Counted from the stretch's first letter, positions 24,085 through 33,451 are shown. The stretch: 39,523 nucleotides of DNA from Oscillospiraceae bacterium (GCA_900768125.1 CAAGBS010000062.1:1-39523); one strand, 5' to 3'. Numbers and translations are program-made. The notes: generated by a model not told the origin, from the letters alone.

Positions 24085-26910
24085 ATGTCAGAGGATTTCA
24101 ACAACACACTAAATCTTCCAAAGACCGACTTCCCGATGAGGGGCAACCTTCCCCAGAGAGAGCCGGAAATGCTGGATAAGTGGGAGCAGGACAGACTTTA
24201 CTACGCCCTTTCCGAGAAGAACAAGGGCAAGCCGTCCTATACCCTCCACGACGGACCTCCCTATGCAAACGGCAATATCCACATGGGTACTGCGATGAAC
24301 AAGGTGCTCAAGGATATCATTGTTAAGTATAAGAGCATGACCGGCTACAATGCTAACTACGTTCCCGGCTGGGACTGCCACGGTCTGCCCATCGAACTGA
24401 AAGCTATAAAGCAGCTGGGAGTTGACAGCGGCAAGATAGACCCCGTAACTCTCCGCAAGAGCTGCCGTGAGTTCGCGCTGTCCTGCCTGGACGGTCAGAA
24501 GGCGCAGTTCAAGCGACTGGGAGTATGGGGCGATTTCGATGACCCGTACCTCACCATCAAGCCCGAGTTCGAAGCCAAGCAGGTGGAAGTATTCGGCAAG
24601 ATGATGCAGAAAGGCTACATCTATAAGGGACTGAAGCCGGTTTACTGGTGCGCAGACTGCAACACCGCCCTCGCGGAAGCGGAGATAGAGTATCAGGACG
24701 ACCCCTGCTATTCCATCTATGTAAAGTTCCCGATAAGCGACTCCAAGGGTAAGTTTGACGACCTCGGTATTGACCTTTCCAAGGCTTATGTCGTAATCTG
24801 GACGACCACGACCTGGACACTTCCGGGCAACCTGGCTATCTGTCTCGGACCGAATTACGAGTACACTTTCGTTAAGGTCGAGGACGAAGAGAGCAAGTCC
24901 TTTGGTCAGTACCTGCTGATGGCGACTGAACTGGTTTCCACCGTTATGGAAGCAGTCGGGATCAAGAAGTACTCCACCATCGGTAACTTCCTCGGCTCTG
25001 ACCTGGAACTCATCGAGACCGACCACCCGTTCATGGGCAGAAAGTCCCCGGTCATCGTAGGCGACCATGTAACGCTCGACAGCGGTACAGGCTGCGTTCA
25101 TACCGCTCCCGGCTTCGGTCTGGAGGACTTTGAGGTATGCAATAAGTACAAGGGAATGTTCAAGATAATCGTTCCCGTTGACGCAAAGGGCGTGCTGACC
25201 GAGGAAGCCGGTGATTTCGCAGGCTTAAAGACCGCGGACGCGAACAAGGCTATCGCAAAGCGCCTTGAGGACGACAACACCCTGCTCGCAATGAAGAAGA
25301 TAGTCCACCCGTATCCGCACTGCTGGCGCTGCCACGAGCCGATAATCTACCGTGCGACCGACCAGTGGTTCTGCAACGTGGATATGTTCAAGCCCGAGAC
25401 CATCAAGGCAATAGAGGAAGTAAAGTGGATCCCCGAGTGGGGCGAGGAGCGCATCAAGAACATGGTCAACATGCGCAGCGACTGGTGCATTTCCCGTCAG
25501 CGCCGCTGGGGTGTTCCGATCCCGATACTCTACTGCGAGGACTGCGGTAAGGTAATCGTAAACGACAAGACCATCAAGGCTATTTCAGATATGTTCCGCA
25601 AGGAGAGTTCCGACTCCTGGTATTCCAAGGACCCGTCCGAGTTTATACCGGCTGACGTTAAGTGCGAGTGCGGCTGCGGCAAATTCCGCAAGGAAATGGA
25701 TATCTTCGATGTATGGTTCGATTCCGGCTGCACGCATGCGGCTGTTCTTCAGGAGAGACCTGAACTTTCCTGGCCGGCCGACCTCTACCTCGAGGGCTGC
25801 GATCAGTACAGAGGCTGGTTCCAGAGTTCTCTGCTGACCTCCGTTGCGACCACCGGAAAGGCTCCTTACAAGGCAGTCTGCACCCACGGCTGGGTTGTTG
25901 ACGGCAAGGGCGAAGTAATGCACAAGTCCAAGGGCAACGTTGTGCTCCCCGAGGAAGTAATCAGCAAGTATGGTGCTGACGTGCTCCGCCTGTGGGTGGC
26001 TTCCCTTGACTTCCACAACGATGTCAGAGTATCTCCGGAAATGCTCAAGCAGCTTTCCGAAGCCTACAGAAAGATAAGAAACACCGCGCGCTTCATTCTG
26101 GGCAACCTCGGAAACGGCAGCGGGTTCAATCCCGATACCGACATGGTAGCGCTTGACAAACTCAGCGACATCGACAAATGGGCGCTGACCAGACTTGACG
26201 GCGTTATCGAAAAGGTAAAGGCTTCCTATGAGAACTTCGACTTCTACCTCGCATACCACGCTATCCACAGCTTCTGCGTTGTAGATATGTCCAACTTCTA
26301 CCTTGATGTAGTCAAGGATACGCTGTACTGCTCCGCTGAGAAGTCCGAGGAAAGAAAGGCAGTCCAGACCGCAATGTATATCATTCTGGATTCCCTCGTA
26401 AGGCTTATCGCGCCTATCCTGACATTCACTTCTGACGAGATCTGGAAGTACATGCCGCACAAGTCCACTGACGACCTTCGCGGCGTTCCGTTCAACCAGA
26501 TGCCCGAGAAGACCGGCGTTGTACTCGGCGCTGAGTTCGAAGCAAAGTGGAACAAGATACATGCAGTACGCGATGACGTTCTGAAGGCGCTCGAAGAGAA
26601 GCGTACCGCAGGCGTTATTGGCAAGCCTATTGACGCAGACGTTACGCTCTACGCTGACGAAGCCAACTTCAAGGAGCTGTCCGCATATCCGGAGCTTGCT
26701 CAGGCGTTCTCCGTATCCAACGTTACAGTAAAGAACGGCGCTGACGGCGATTTCAAGGGCGCTGTAGAGGGCGTTTCCGTGACTGTAGAGAAGTCCGCAA
26801 GCGAAATGTGCGAGCGCTGCTGGAGCCACGATAAGTCCGTGGGCACTGACGCGAAGTTCCCGCACCTGTGCGCACGCTGCGCAGCAGTCATGAAGCTTGA
26901 TCTGGGCTGA
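24085..26910 (+). CDS. ileS: Isoleucyl-tRNA synthetase
   Basis: IleRS charges tRNA-Ile and edits misactivated valine. The 941-aa enzyme is the bacterial type: ATP motif HMGT at 66-69 (the HIGH equivalent, after DGPPYANGN), WDCHGLPIE, the CP1 editing domain with TWTLPGNLAI and GTGCVHTAPGFG, DVWFDSG, and MHKSKGN at about 612-618 (the KMSKS equivalent). The C-terminal zinc site has CERC from Cys909 and LCARC near 930. Only 58 nt separate it from divIVA; there is a TATAAT at 24054 without a convincing -35, and no T-box, unlike many Firmicutes ileS genes. Confidence 0.98.
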   Translation: MSEDFNNTLNLPKTDFPMRGNLPQREPEMLDKWEQDRLYYALSEKNKGKPSYTLHDGPPYANGNIHMGTAMNKVLKDIIVKYKSMTGYNANYVPGWDCHGLPIELKAIKQLGVDSGKIDPVTLRKSCREFALSCLDGQKAQFKRLGVWGDFDDPYLTIKPEFEAKQVEVFGKMMQKGYIYKGLKPVYWCADCNTALAEAEIEYQDDPCYSIYVKFPISDSKGKFDDLGIDLSKAYVVIWTTTTWTLPGNLAICLGPNYEYTFVKVEDEESKSFGQYLLMATELVSTVMEAVGIKKYSTIGNFLGSDLELIETDHPFMGRKSPVIVGDHVTLDSGTGCVHTAPGFGLEDFEVCNKYKGMFKIIVPVDAKGVLTEEAGDFAGLKTADANKAIAKRLEDDNTLLAMKKIVHPYPHCWRCHEPIIYRATDQWFCNVDMFKPETIKAIEEVKWIPEWGEERIKNMVNMRSDWCISRQRRWGVPIPILYCEDCGKVIVNDKTIKAISDMFRKESSDSWYSKDPSEFIPADVKCECGCGKFRKEMDIFDVWFDSGCTHAAVLQERPELSWPADLYLEGCDQYRGWFQSSLLTSVATTGKAPYKAVCTHGWVVDGKGEVMHKSKGNVVLPEEVISKYGADVLRLWVASLDFHNDVRVSPEMLKQLSEAYRKIRNTARFILGNLGNGSGFNPDTDMVALDKLSDIDKWALTRLDGVIEKVKASYENFDFYLAYHAIHSFCVVDMSNFYLDVVKDTLYCSAEKSEERKAVQTAMYIILDSLVRLIAPILTFTSDEIWKYMPHKSTDDLRGVPFNQMPEKTGVVLGAEFEAKWNKIHAVRDDVLKALEEKRTAGVIGKPIDADVTLYADEANFKELSAYPELAQAFSVSNVTVKNGADGDFKGAVEGVSVTVEKSASEMCERCWSHDKSVGTDAKFPHLCARCAAVMKLDLG

Positions 26911-26921
26911 TAAGCTATTCC

Positions 26922-26957
26922 GGCAGGGGAGGGGACAATTCCCTTCTCCTGCCTTTT
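26922..26957 (+). terminator. Intrinsic terminator after ileS
   Basis: GGCAGGGGAGGGGA pairs with TCCCTTCTCCTGCC across a 4-nt loop, using two G-U pairs, and is followed by TTTTTGT. It ends the divIVA-ileS transcript, or attenuates read-through into lspA, which begins 25 nt later and has no obvious separate promoter. Confidence 0.9.
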
Positions 26958-26981
26958 TGTGGTAAAGTTCAGAGAGGGTTT

Positions 26982-27545
26982 ATGAGAGCATTTTTGAGTA
27001 AATACAGGCAGTACGCCGCGCTGGTGCTGGCGGCGCTGCTGGTCGGTATTGACCAGCTCACAAAATGGCTGGTCGTATCGAATATGGAGATGTACAATGT
27101 TGTCCCGCTGATAAAAATTGACGGGGTCGAGGTACTGAATCTGTTCTACTGCACCAACAACGGCTCCGCATTCAGCATGATGGAGGGCAAGACTGCATTC
27201 CTCATCGGGATAACCTCGCTGGTTATAGTCGCGCTGATTGTCGCGCTTGTGACTAAGAGGATAAAGCGCGGAGCGTATGTCACGGCTGTCGCGCTGATAA
27301 TCGGCGGCGGCACCGGAAATCTTATCGACAGGCTGTTCAACGATGGAAGCGTTGTTGACTTCATAGACGTGAGGATAATCAATTTCCCGATATTCAATTT
27401 CGCAGATATCTGCGCGGTAGTCGGGGGTATACTGCTCTGCCTTGCTGTCGTAATTGACGAAATCAGGGAAAACCGCGCGAAAAAGGCGCAGAAGTCCCAG
27501 CCGCAGGCACAGCCCGAGGAGCCTAAGAGCGATGGAAACAATTGA
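26982..27545 (+). CDS. lspA: Lipoprotein signal peptidase (signal peptidase II)
   Basis: LspA removes signal peptides from prolipoproteins after lipid attachment. The 187-aa protein has four membrane helices and the conserved boxes DQLTKW (24-29), NNGSAF (59-64), GGGTGNLIDR (108-117), VVDFIDV and FNFADICAVVG. The catalytic aspartates are probably Asp126 and Asp142. The C-terminal tail is longer than usual and rich in Lys, Gln, Pro and Glu. GAGAGGG precedes the ATG. The end of the gene overlaps rluD by 14 nt. Confidence 0.96.
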   Translation: MRAFLSKYRQYAALVLAALLVGIDQLTKWLVVSNMEMYNVVPLIKIDGVEVLNLFYCTNNGSAFSMMEGKTAFLIGITSLVIVALIVALVTKRIKRGAYVTAVALIIGGGTGNLIDRLFNDGSVVDFIDVRIINFPIFNFADICAVVGGILLCLAVVIDEIRENRAKKAQKSQPQAQPEEPKSDGNN

Positions 27546-28428
27546 GATTTCCGCGCCCGGCGGAGTGCGGCTGGACAAGCTCATCGCCGATGGCACTGAG
27601 CTTTCCCGCAGCGCGGCGGTGAAGCTCATCGAGCAGGGAAACGTACTGGTGAACGGCTCTCCCGCTGGCAAAAAGGACATTCCAGCAGCGGGCGCAGTCG
27701 TTGAGATAACGCTCCCCGAACCACAGAGCACGGATATCCTGCCGGAAAATATCCCGCTGGATATAGTCTACGAGGACGACGACCTGCTGGTGGTCAACAA
27801 GCCGAAAGGCATGGTAGTCCACCCGGCGGCGGGGCATTATTCCGGTACGCTGGTGAACGCGCTGATGTACCACTGCGGCGATAGCCTGTCCGGGATAAAC
27901 GGCGAGATACGCCCGGGGATAGTCCACCGGATAGACAAGGACACCAGCGGTCTGCTGATGGTCGCGAAAAACGACCTGGCGCACATCGGGCTGTCCGAGC
28001 AGATAAAGGAGCACAGCTTCACCAGGGAGTACGAAACTGTGGTCTGCGGCGGGATAAAAGAGGACGGTATTGTGAACGCCCCGATAGGCAGGCACAAGAC
28101 CGACCGCAAGAAGATGTGCGTAACTCCGGATAATTCCCGCGAAGCCGTGACGCATTACTTCGTAATGGAGAGGTTCACTGGGTACACTCACCTGCGTGTG
28201 CGCCTGGAGACCGGGCGAACTCATCAGATACGCGTCCACATGGCGTACATCGGGCACCCGGTAGCCGGAGACCCGGTCTACGGAAACGGGAAGCCCTCGT
28301 GGCTTGAGGGGCAGTGCCTCCACGCGAAGAAGATAGGCTTCGTCCATCCGCGCACCGGGGAATATATGGAGTTCGACAGCGAGCTTCCGGAATATTTCCA
28401 GAAATTTTTGAGGAGCATAGAGGGCTGA
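27532..28428 (+). CDS. rluD: RluD-type 23S rRNA pseudouridine synthase
   Basis: This enzyme isomerises uridines in RNA to pseudouridine; by family, helix 69 of 23S rRNA is the expected target, but RluA, C and D subtypes are hard to separate by eye. The start at 27532 gives 298 aa beginning METIEISAPGGVRLDKLIADG, with GAGGAG upstream inside lspA. An S4 domain (about 12-62) precedes the catalytic domain, which has VVNKPKGMVVHPAAGH and HRIDKDTSGLLMVAK with catalytic Asp135, and RTHQIRVHMAYIGHPVAGDPVYG. The neighbour lspA is a common partner in Firmicutes. Confidence 0.92.
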   Translation: METIEISAPGGVRLDKLIADGTELSRSAAVKLIEQGNVLVNGSPAGKKDIPAAGAVVEITLPEPQSTDILPENIPLDIVYEDDDLLVVNKPKGMVVHPAAGHYSGTLVNALMYHCGDSLSGINGEIRPGIVHRIDKDTSGLLMVAKNDLAHIGLSEQIKEHSFTREYETVVCGGIKEDGIVNAPIGRHKTDRKKMCVTPDNSREAVTHYFVMERFTGYTHLRVRLETGRTHQIRVHMAYIGHPVAGDPVYGNGKPSWLEGQCLHAKKIGFVHPRTGEYMEFDSELPEYFQKFLRSIEG

Positions 28429-28430
28429 TA

Positions 28431-29237
28431 ATGGATTTCAGCAAGGTTATACTGATGACAGATCTTGACGGGACGCTTCTGACTGACGACAAGCAGATAC
28501 TCCCCGTTGATTTCGAAGCTATAGAGCGTTTCCGGGCAGGCGGCGGAATTTTCACGATGGCGACCGGACGCGGCTACGCAATGGCGAAGCATATCGCCGA
28601 CAAGCTCCTGCTGGATTGCCCGGCGGTGGTCTACAACGGCGCGGCGGTGTACGATTTCCGGCAGGAGAAATTCCTGTGGCAGTGCGCCATCGGCGATAAG
28701 GCGCTGGGGATAATAAGGCGTATCGCGGAGCTTTACCCCGACATCGGCGTTGAAGTCCTCCGCGGAAATGTCGTGCACGTCCCGTACCTGAACGACATGG
28801 AGCAGTGGCACCTTGATTTAGAGCACGTACCTGCGGATTTCACGCCGCTTGACGATATCCCGCGCGACGGCTGGCTGAAAGTACTCTTCGCCTACCCGCC
28901 GGAAAAAATGGACGGACTGCAGAGTTTTATCGAAAACTCGCGGGAGTTCAGCGGAGTACACTGGGTGCGGTCAGCGCCGATGTTCTTCGAGTGTCTGCCG
29001 GAGGGTATCGACAAGGCGGCTGGCTACAGGCAGCTTATCCGCGCGATAGGCGCTGAGGACAGATTCACAGTCGGGGTCGGGGATTTCATGAACGACCTCG
29101 CGATGATACAGTCCGCAGACCTTGGCGCGGCGGTCGCGAGCGCGCAGCCGTCAGTCAGGGAAGCCGCGGATATCGTGCTGTGCGACAATAATTCCGGGGC
29201 GATGGCGGAGCTTATCGACTATATTGAAAGGCTGTGA
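28431..29237 (+). CDS. Cof-type HAD-IIB family hydrolase
   Basis: This is a haloacid dehalogenase-superfamily phosphatase of the Cof/IIB class, which generally act on sugar phosphates or flavin nucleotides; the substrate here is unknown. The start at 28431 lies 2 nt after the rluD stop and yields 268 aa. Motif I is TDLDGTLL (Asp11 nucleophile, Asp13 acid), motif II TMATGR, the cap spans about 85-190, and motifs III and IV are a lysine (DKAAGYRQL) and VGDFMNDLAMIQSA. It is probably cotranscribed with rluD and the next small gene. Confidence 0.9.
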   Translation: MDFSKVILMTDLDGTLLTDDKQILPVDFEAIERFRAGGGIFTMATGRGYAMAKHIADKLLLDCPAVVYNGAAVYDFRQEKFLWQCAIGDKALGIIRRIAELYPDIGVEVLRGNVVHVPYLNDMEQWHLDLEHVPADFTPLDDIPRDGWLKVLFAYPPEKMDGLQSFIENSREFSGVHWVRSAPMFFECLPEGIDKAAGYRQLIRAIGAEDRFTVGVGDFMNDLAMIQSADLGAAVASAQPSVREAADIVLCDNNSGAMAELIDYIERL

Positions 29238-29240
29238 GAT

Positions 29241-29693
29241 ATGAAAAAGGCTGCCCGTGGGCTGAAAATAACAGGTATAGTGATATTGTGCCTGCCTTTT
29301 GCGTTGGCGGCGCTGCTGCTTTTGTGGGAGGGCTTCTGCGCAGCGGTGAATAACATCAGCGGCTTTTTTCACACGCAGAATGTTCTTAACGGTTACAGCA
29401 ACACACGGGATATTGAGGTTCTTGACGATGTGACGTTCGTGGGAAACACTACCGGAACCGGAAACCACACCGAGCTGCGCTCCACGGTTCTGGTAAGAGC
29501 CGAAAGCCCGTCCACCATTAAATACTGGACGAACTGCGACAATTACGAGATATACCCGCTGTTCCATAAAATCCCGGAGGAGAAGCTGAACCGCTGGGAC
29601 AGGGATCTGGAGCTTCCGGATGAGAGCGCGGGCTGCTATGTTGTGGAGGTCTATGGTGATGTGCCGTTCCCGGACAGTATAGCAGGGCATTGA
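29241..29693 (+). CDS. Small membrane-anchored extracytoplasmic protein, function unknown
   Basis: The 150-aa protein is not recognised. It has a basic N terminus (MKKAARGLK), one hydrophobic helix at about 10-34 (ITGIVILCLPFALAALLLLWEGF) and a polar remainder of about 115 residues. This part contains DVTFVGNTTGTGNHTELRSTVLVR and IKYWTNCDNYEIYPL, with two cysteines (in TNCDN and AGCYV) that could form a disulfide outside the cell. It follows the HAD gene after 3 nt, and a promoter for the transketolase genes begins over its stop codon. No lipobox is seen, so it is probably a signal-anchor protein. Confidence 0.7.
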   Translation: MKKAARGLKITGIVILCLPFALAALLLLWEGFCAAVNNISGFFHTQNVLNGYSNTRDIEVLDDVTFVGNTTGTGNHTELRSTVLVRAESPSTIKYWTNCDNYEIYPLFHKIPEEKLNRWDRDLELPDESAGCYVVEVYGDVPFPDSIAGH

Positions 29694-29717
29694 ACAGTAA
29701 TAAATATTTTTTACAAT
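29690..29717 (+). promoter_or_regulatory. Possible promoter of the transketolase genes
   Basis: TTGAAC (29690-29695) and TACAAT (29712-29717) are separated by 16 bp. This would give a leader of about 60 nt, which contains two short hairpins (GCGG-TAAG-CCGC and GGC-GAAA-GCC) before the AGGAGG site. A TTGACA at 29733 has no matching -10. Confidence 0.45.
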
Positions 29718-29783
29718 CAGGCGGTAAGCCGCTTGACATAAATGACAATTAGGCGAAAGCCACAAAATTCACAGGAGGTCTAT

Positions 29784-30626
29784 ATGGACGCACTACTGAA
29801 AAAGCAGCTTGAGATCGCTGCAACAAAGGTCAGAATGGGAGTGATCGAGGGCGTACACGCTGCCAAGGCTGGACACCCGGGCGGATCCCTTTCCGTTGCT
29901 GACACGCTCACTTATCTTTACATGCATCGCATGAACGTTGACCCGAAGAACCCCGCCATGCCCGACAGGGACAGACTGGTTCTTTCCAAAGGGCACACCG
30001 CTCCTGCGCTTTACGCAGTCCTCGCTGAAAGAGGATTCTTCCCCGTTGAGGAGCTGAAGACCCTCCGTAAGATAGGTTCCAGACTTCAGGGACACCCCTC
30101 TATGGGCAAGCTCCCTGGCATTGATATGAGCACCGGTTCGCTGGGTCAGGGAATCTCCACTGCATGCGGCATGGCTCTTTCCGGTAAGATCTCCAGCGAT
30201 ACCTATAAGGTATACGCTATCCTCGGCGACGGCGAGATAGAGGAGGGTCAGGTCTGGGAGGCTGCAATGTTCGCGGCTCACTACAAGCTTGACAACCTCG
30301 TTGCAGTAGTTGATAACAACGGTCTGCAGATAGACGGCAAGATCTCCGACGTAATGTCCCCGTACCCCATTGATGAGAAGTTCAAGGCTTTCGGCTGGCA
30401 CGTTATCTGCATCGACGGTCACGACTTCGACCAGATAGAAGCTGCATTCAACGAGGCTGAGACTGTACTCAATCAGCCTACGGTCATCATTCAGAAGTCC
30501 GTCAAGGGCAAGGGCGTTTCTTTCATGGAGAACCAGGTAGGCTGGCACGGAAAGGCTCCCAACGATGAGGAGTACGCCATCGCAATGAAGGAACTGGGCG
30601 ACCACCTCGCACAGCTTGAAAAGTAA
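29784..30626 (+). CDS. Transketolase, N-terminal subunit
   Basis: This is the thiamine-diphosphate-binding half of a split transketolase, which transfers two-carbon units in the non-oxidative pentose phosphate pathway. The start at 29784 has AGGAGG 5 nt before it and gives 280 aa. AAKAGHPGGSLSVADTLTYLY, LSKGHTAPALYAVLAE, GSLGQGISTACGMAL, the ThDP motif GDGEIEEGQVWEA (148-160) through DNNG (177-180), and GKGVSFMENQVGWHGKAP are all in order. The pyrimidine-binding and C-terminal domains are in the next gene, 25 nt away. The two must assemble to be active. Confidence 0.95.
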   Translation: MDALLKKQLEIAATKVRMGVIEGVHAAKAGHPGGSLSVADTLTYLYMHRMNVDPKNPAMPDRDRLVLSKGHTAPALYAVLAERGFFPVEELKTLRKIGSRLQGHPSMGKLPGIDMSTGSLGQGISTACGMALSGKISSDTYKVYAILGDGEIEEGQVWEAAMFAAHYKLDNLVAVVDNNGLQIDGKISDVMSPYPIDEKFKAFGWHVICIDGHDFDQIEAAFNEAETVLNQPTVIIQKSVKGKGVSFMENQVGWHGKAPNDEEYAIAMKELGDHLAQLEK

Positions 30627-30651
30627 TTACAGCTCGAAAGGATATACAGAT

Positions 30652-31587
30652 ATGGAAAAGAAAGCAACCCGTGACAGCTACGGTGAAGCGCTTGTAATGC
30701 TCGCAGAGAAGCGCCCCGATTTAGTAGTACTCGACGCTGACCTTGCAGCAGCGACCAAGACCGGCATTTTCAAGAAAGCATGCCCTGACAGATTCTTCGA
30801 CTGCGGTATCGCAGAGGCGAACATGATGGGTGTTGCGGCTGGTATCGCAAGCACCGGAAAGCTCGTTTTTGCAAGCTCCTTCGCGATGTTCGCGGCTGGC
30901 AGAGCGTTCGAGATAGTGCGCAACAGCATAGGCTATCCCCATCTGAACGTTAAGATAGGCGCTACACACGCCGGTATCTCCGTTGGCGAGGACGGCGCTT
31001 CCCACCAGTGCAACGAGGATATCGCGCTGATGAGATCTATCCCCGGCATGACCGTCATCAACCCCGCGGACGACGTTGAGGCTAAGGCGGCTGTTCTGGC
31101 GATGGCTGACTATGTGGGACCGACCTACATGAGATTCGGCAGACTCGCCGCTCCGATATTCAACGACGCTGCGACCTACAAGTTCGAGGTCGGCAAGGGC
31201 GTTCAGATAAAGGACGGCAAGGACGTCACCATCATCGCTACAGGTCTGATGGTAGCCGAGGCTATCGAGGCTGGCAAGGCTCTTGCTGAGCAGGGTATCG
31301 ACGCACGCGTCATCAATATCCACACCATCAAGCCCATCGACCGCGATATCATCGTCAAGGCGGCAAAGGAGACCGGCAAGATAATCACCGTTGAGGAACA
31401 CAGCGTTATCGGCGGTCTTGGCTCCGCAGTCGCAGACGTTGTCACCGAGGAATGCCCTGTGCCCGTTATCAAGATCGGCGTAAAGGACGTGTTCGGTCAC
31501 TCCGGTCCTGCGGTAGACCTGCTCAAGGAGTTCGGTCTGTGCGCTGAGAATATCGTTGCAGTTACAAAGGCAGCGCTCGGCAAGTAA
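30652..31587 (+). CDS. Transketolase, C-terminal subunit
   Basis: This is the second half of the split transketolase, carrying the pyrimidine-binding and C-terminal domains. The start at 30652 has AAAGGA upstream and gives 311 aa (MEKKATRDSYGEALVMLAEKRPDLVVLDADLAAATKT). The glutamate that activates ThDP is expected in FDCGIAEANMMGVAAGIAS. It also contains FAMFAAGRAFEIVRNSIGYPHLNVKIGATHAGISVGEDGASHQCNEDIALMRS and TVEEHSVIGGLGSAVADV. It resembles the second half of DXP synthase, but pairing with the N-terminal subunit supports transketolase. Confidence 0.94.
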   Translation: MEKKATRDSYGEALVMLAEKRPDLVVLDADLAAATKTGIFKKACPDRFFDCGIAEANMMGVAAGIASTGKLVFASSFAMFAAGRAFEIVRNSIGYPHLNVKIGATHAGISVGEDGASHQCNEDIALMRSIPGMTVINPADDVEAKAAVLAMADYVGPTYMRFGRLAAPIFNDAATYKFEVGKGVQIKDGKDVTIIATGLMVAEAIEAGKALAEQGIDARVINIHTIKPIDRDIIVKAAKETGKIITVEEHSVIGGLGSAVADVVTEECPVPVIKIGVKDVFGHSGPAVDLLKEFGLCAENIVAVTKAALGK

Positions 31588-31602
31588 GGACGATCGATAT
31601 TT

Positions 31603-31637
31603 ATTGCGGGCTGGGGTTCCGGTCCGCAATTATATTT
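31603..31637 (+). terminator. Probable terminator after the transketolase genes
   Basis: ATTGCGG (31603-31609) pairs with CCGCAAT (31624-31630), with a partly paired interior, and is followed by TATATTT. The U-tract is weak, so termination may be incomplete; it also separates the transketolase genes from the ECF promoter starting at 31646. Confidence 0.5.
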
Positions 31638-31645
31638 AGGCGGAA

Positions 31646-31675
31646 TGTAACCTTTTGAGCGGTGTTTCTGTCTTA
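31646..31675 (+). promoter_or_regulatory. ECF-sigma-type promoter of the sigma operon
   Basis: TGTAACC (31646-31652) and TGTCTTA (31669-31675) resemble the AAC-type -35 and GTC-type -10 of ECF promoters, with 16-17 bp between them, and there is no convincing sigma-A promoter. The downstream operon ends in an ECF sigma factor, so autoregulation is likely. This is inference from pattern and position. Confidence 0.6.
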
Positions 31676-31711
31676 ATACGCAAAGGGAAACATTTGCGAA
31701 AGGGGTCTATT

Positions 31712-33451
31712 ATGAACGCAGATTCTTGGAAAGAAATAATCGACGGTCTGGATGAGGATATCGTTGATTCTGCAGCTGAAAGCCTGAGCAGGTCTGAATA
31801 CTCCGCCGGTGAACCGGAGGTGTTTTCAGATGACGGAAAGACGACCGAGTATAGGTACTCGTCCGAAAAGAAGAAACACTGCGGGCTGTATATCGGAATC
31901 GGCTCGGCGGCTGCGGCGGCGTTGGCTGGCTTCCTGCTGCTGAATAATGCGGGACTGATTCTGTCCCCGCAGCCGATAGCCGCAGCGGAAAGCTCCACGC
32001 CGGAGACCTATTCAACTTCGACATTTGGTGCAAATCTGCTGAAGTCTGAACCGCATCTTCAATACTATCTTTCTTCCATCGAGACCGACGGCATAGATTT
32101 TGATCTGTTCGACGAGTATTTCTACGGCGTGTGGGAAATGACGGCTGAAGATTCCGACGCAGCGGTACAGATAGAACTCGACTACGGCGACAGCGACATT
32201 TTCGGAGTGCGTTACGGATACACCTGTCTCGGGACTGTCCAGACCGACGAAGGCTGCTATTTGATCGCCGCCGGAGGTGGTCAGTACGACCTGTGGTTCG
32301 CACCGGAGAACGATCGGAACAGCCTGATAGTCTATTTTGACGCTCAGATAAAGGACGGACAGGTGGTTTACGTGGATTCCGTGCTTCAATGTGCGGGCAC
32401 CGAAATATTATCCGGCTACGGCACGGGAAAGCCGGAGGAGGACGGCACCCTCGGCTACTTCGGGCAGGAGAAACTCGCGCAGAAGATGGGACTTACGACA
32501 GAGTATCTGTTCGAGGAACCCGCCATGAGCGAAAGCACATCGGTATATCCTGATGACGGTGCAACGTCCAAAAACTGGGTACGCACCTATGATTTGCTCG
32601 GCACTAACATCCGGCTTTTGAGCCAGTCAAACAGCAAGGTAGTCCTGGCTGAAGTTATGGAGGACGAGAACTCGGGAACAAGGGAGCGTTTTGACATCAC
32701 CTGGACGAATATCGATGGCGAATGGCTGACGACAGGGTACGAAGTTTCAGAAATAATGATATTTGACGCGTACGAATACTGGGATAAAGACAAGTTCCAG
32801 ACCTTTGAGGAAATGTTCGCGGGGACATGGCTGGAGAATGCCACCGGAGCAGAGCTGAAGCTGGACTATACAGCGGACCCTTTCGAACCCGGAGACCTCA
32901 TTGTTATATACAGCATGGATGACGGAATGGCACTGTTCTGCGTGGGCGCCCAGGGAAATACCGCGTATTATATCCCGGAAGATGAGCCGGACGTGATGTA
33001 TCAGTATTCGGCTACCGAAAAGAGCGGCAATATCGTGAAGCGCAGCGATTACACAAATGTCTACACCCGCCGTGACGGCGAATTTACGCCCATTGATGAA
33101 GCGGCTGGTTCAAGGCTCAGGCTGATAGGCTTTAAAAAGTACGTCAACACTTATTCCGAACTTGGCGATGTAATGAACGGTCTGCTTGAGGAAAATCCTG
33201 ACAGCGACTGGAAGAACGCATTCTACAAGCCCGGCGTAAGCAGCTTTGGCGGCTATACGATAATCCAGAACGATGACGGCTCATATATTTTTACATACCA
33301 GGAATACAACAAGAATACCGGCGCGGGCAGATGGGTAACGTACACCCTGACAAAAACTGTAAAGGGCTGGTTTACGGAACGCGCGGCTGCCGACAGCGGT
33401 AATTTTTCAATAGAACTGGAGGTATCAGATGGAGGACAGTCTGATAGTTGA
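31712..33451 (+). CDS. Membrane-anchored partner of an ECF sigma factor, probable anti-sigma protein
   Basis: The 579-aa protein starts at 31712 (AAAGGGG upstream). Residues 1-56 are cytoplasmic (WKEIIDGLDEDIVDSAAE, KKK before the membrane), 58-83 form one transmembrane helix, and about 500 residues are extracytoplasmic. The ectodomain has two related units: about 137-209 (FYGVWEMTAE...IELDYGDSD...LIVY) and about 368-431 (FAGTWLENA...LKLDYTADP...VMYQY), which suggests internal duplication. A third region (about 497-555) contains GGYTIIQNDDGSYIFTYQEYN. No ZAS zinc motif is visible. It overlaps the sigma gene by 23 nt, so by position it is probably the sensor and anti-sigma factor; the direct evidence is the operon and topology. 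Confidence 0.65.
   Translation: MNADSWKEIIDGLDEDIVDSAAESLSRSEYSAGEPEVFSDDGKTTEYRYSSEKKKHCGLYIGIGSAAAAALAGFLLLNNAGLILSPQPIAAAESSTPETYSTSTFGANLLKSEPHLQYYLSSIETDGIDFDLFDEYFYGVWEMTAEDSDAAVQIELDYGDSDIFGVRYGYTCLGTVQTDEGCYLIAAGGGQYDLWFAPENDRNSLIVYFDAQIKDGQVVYVDSVLQCAGTEILSGYGTGKPEEDGTLGYFGQEKLAQKMGLTTEYLFEEPAMSESTSVYPDDGATSKNWVRTYDLLGTNIRLLSQSNSKVVLAEVMEDENSGTRERFDITWTNIDGEWLTTGYEVSEIMIFDAYEYWDKDKFQTFEEMFAGTWLENATGAELKLDYTADPFEPGDLIVIYSMDDGMALFCVGAQGNTAYYIPEDEPDVMYQYSATEKSGNIVKRSDYTNVYTRRDGEFTPIDEAAGSRLRLIGFKKYVNTYSELGDVMNGLLEENPDSDWKNAFYKPGVSSFGGYTIIQNDDGSYIFTYQEYNKNTGAGRWVTYTLTKTVKGWFTERAAADSGNFSIELEVSDGGQSDS

Noticed and set aside
29733..29738. TTGACA upstream of the transketolase genes
   Set aside because: No -10-like hexamer occurs 15-19 bp downstream; TTGAAC/TACAAT at 29690-29717 fits better.
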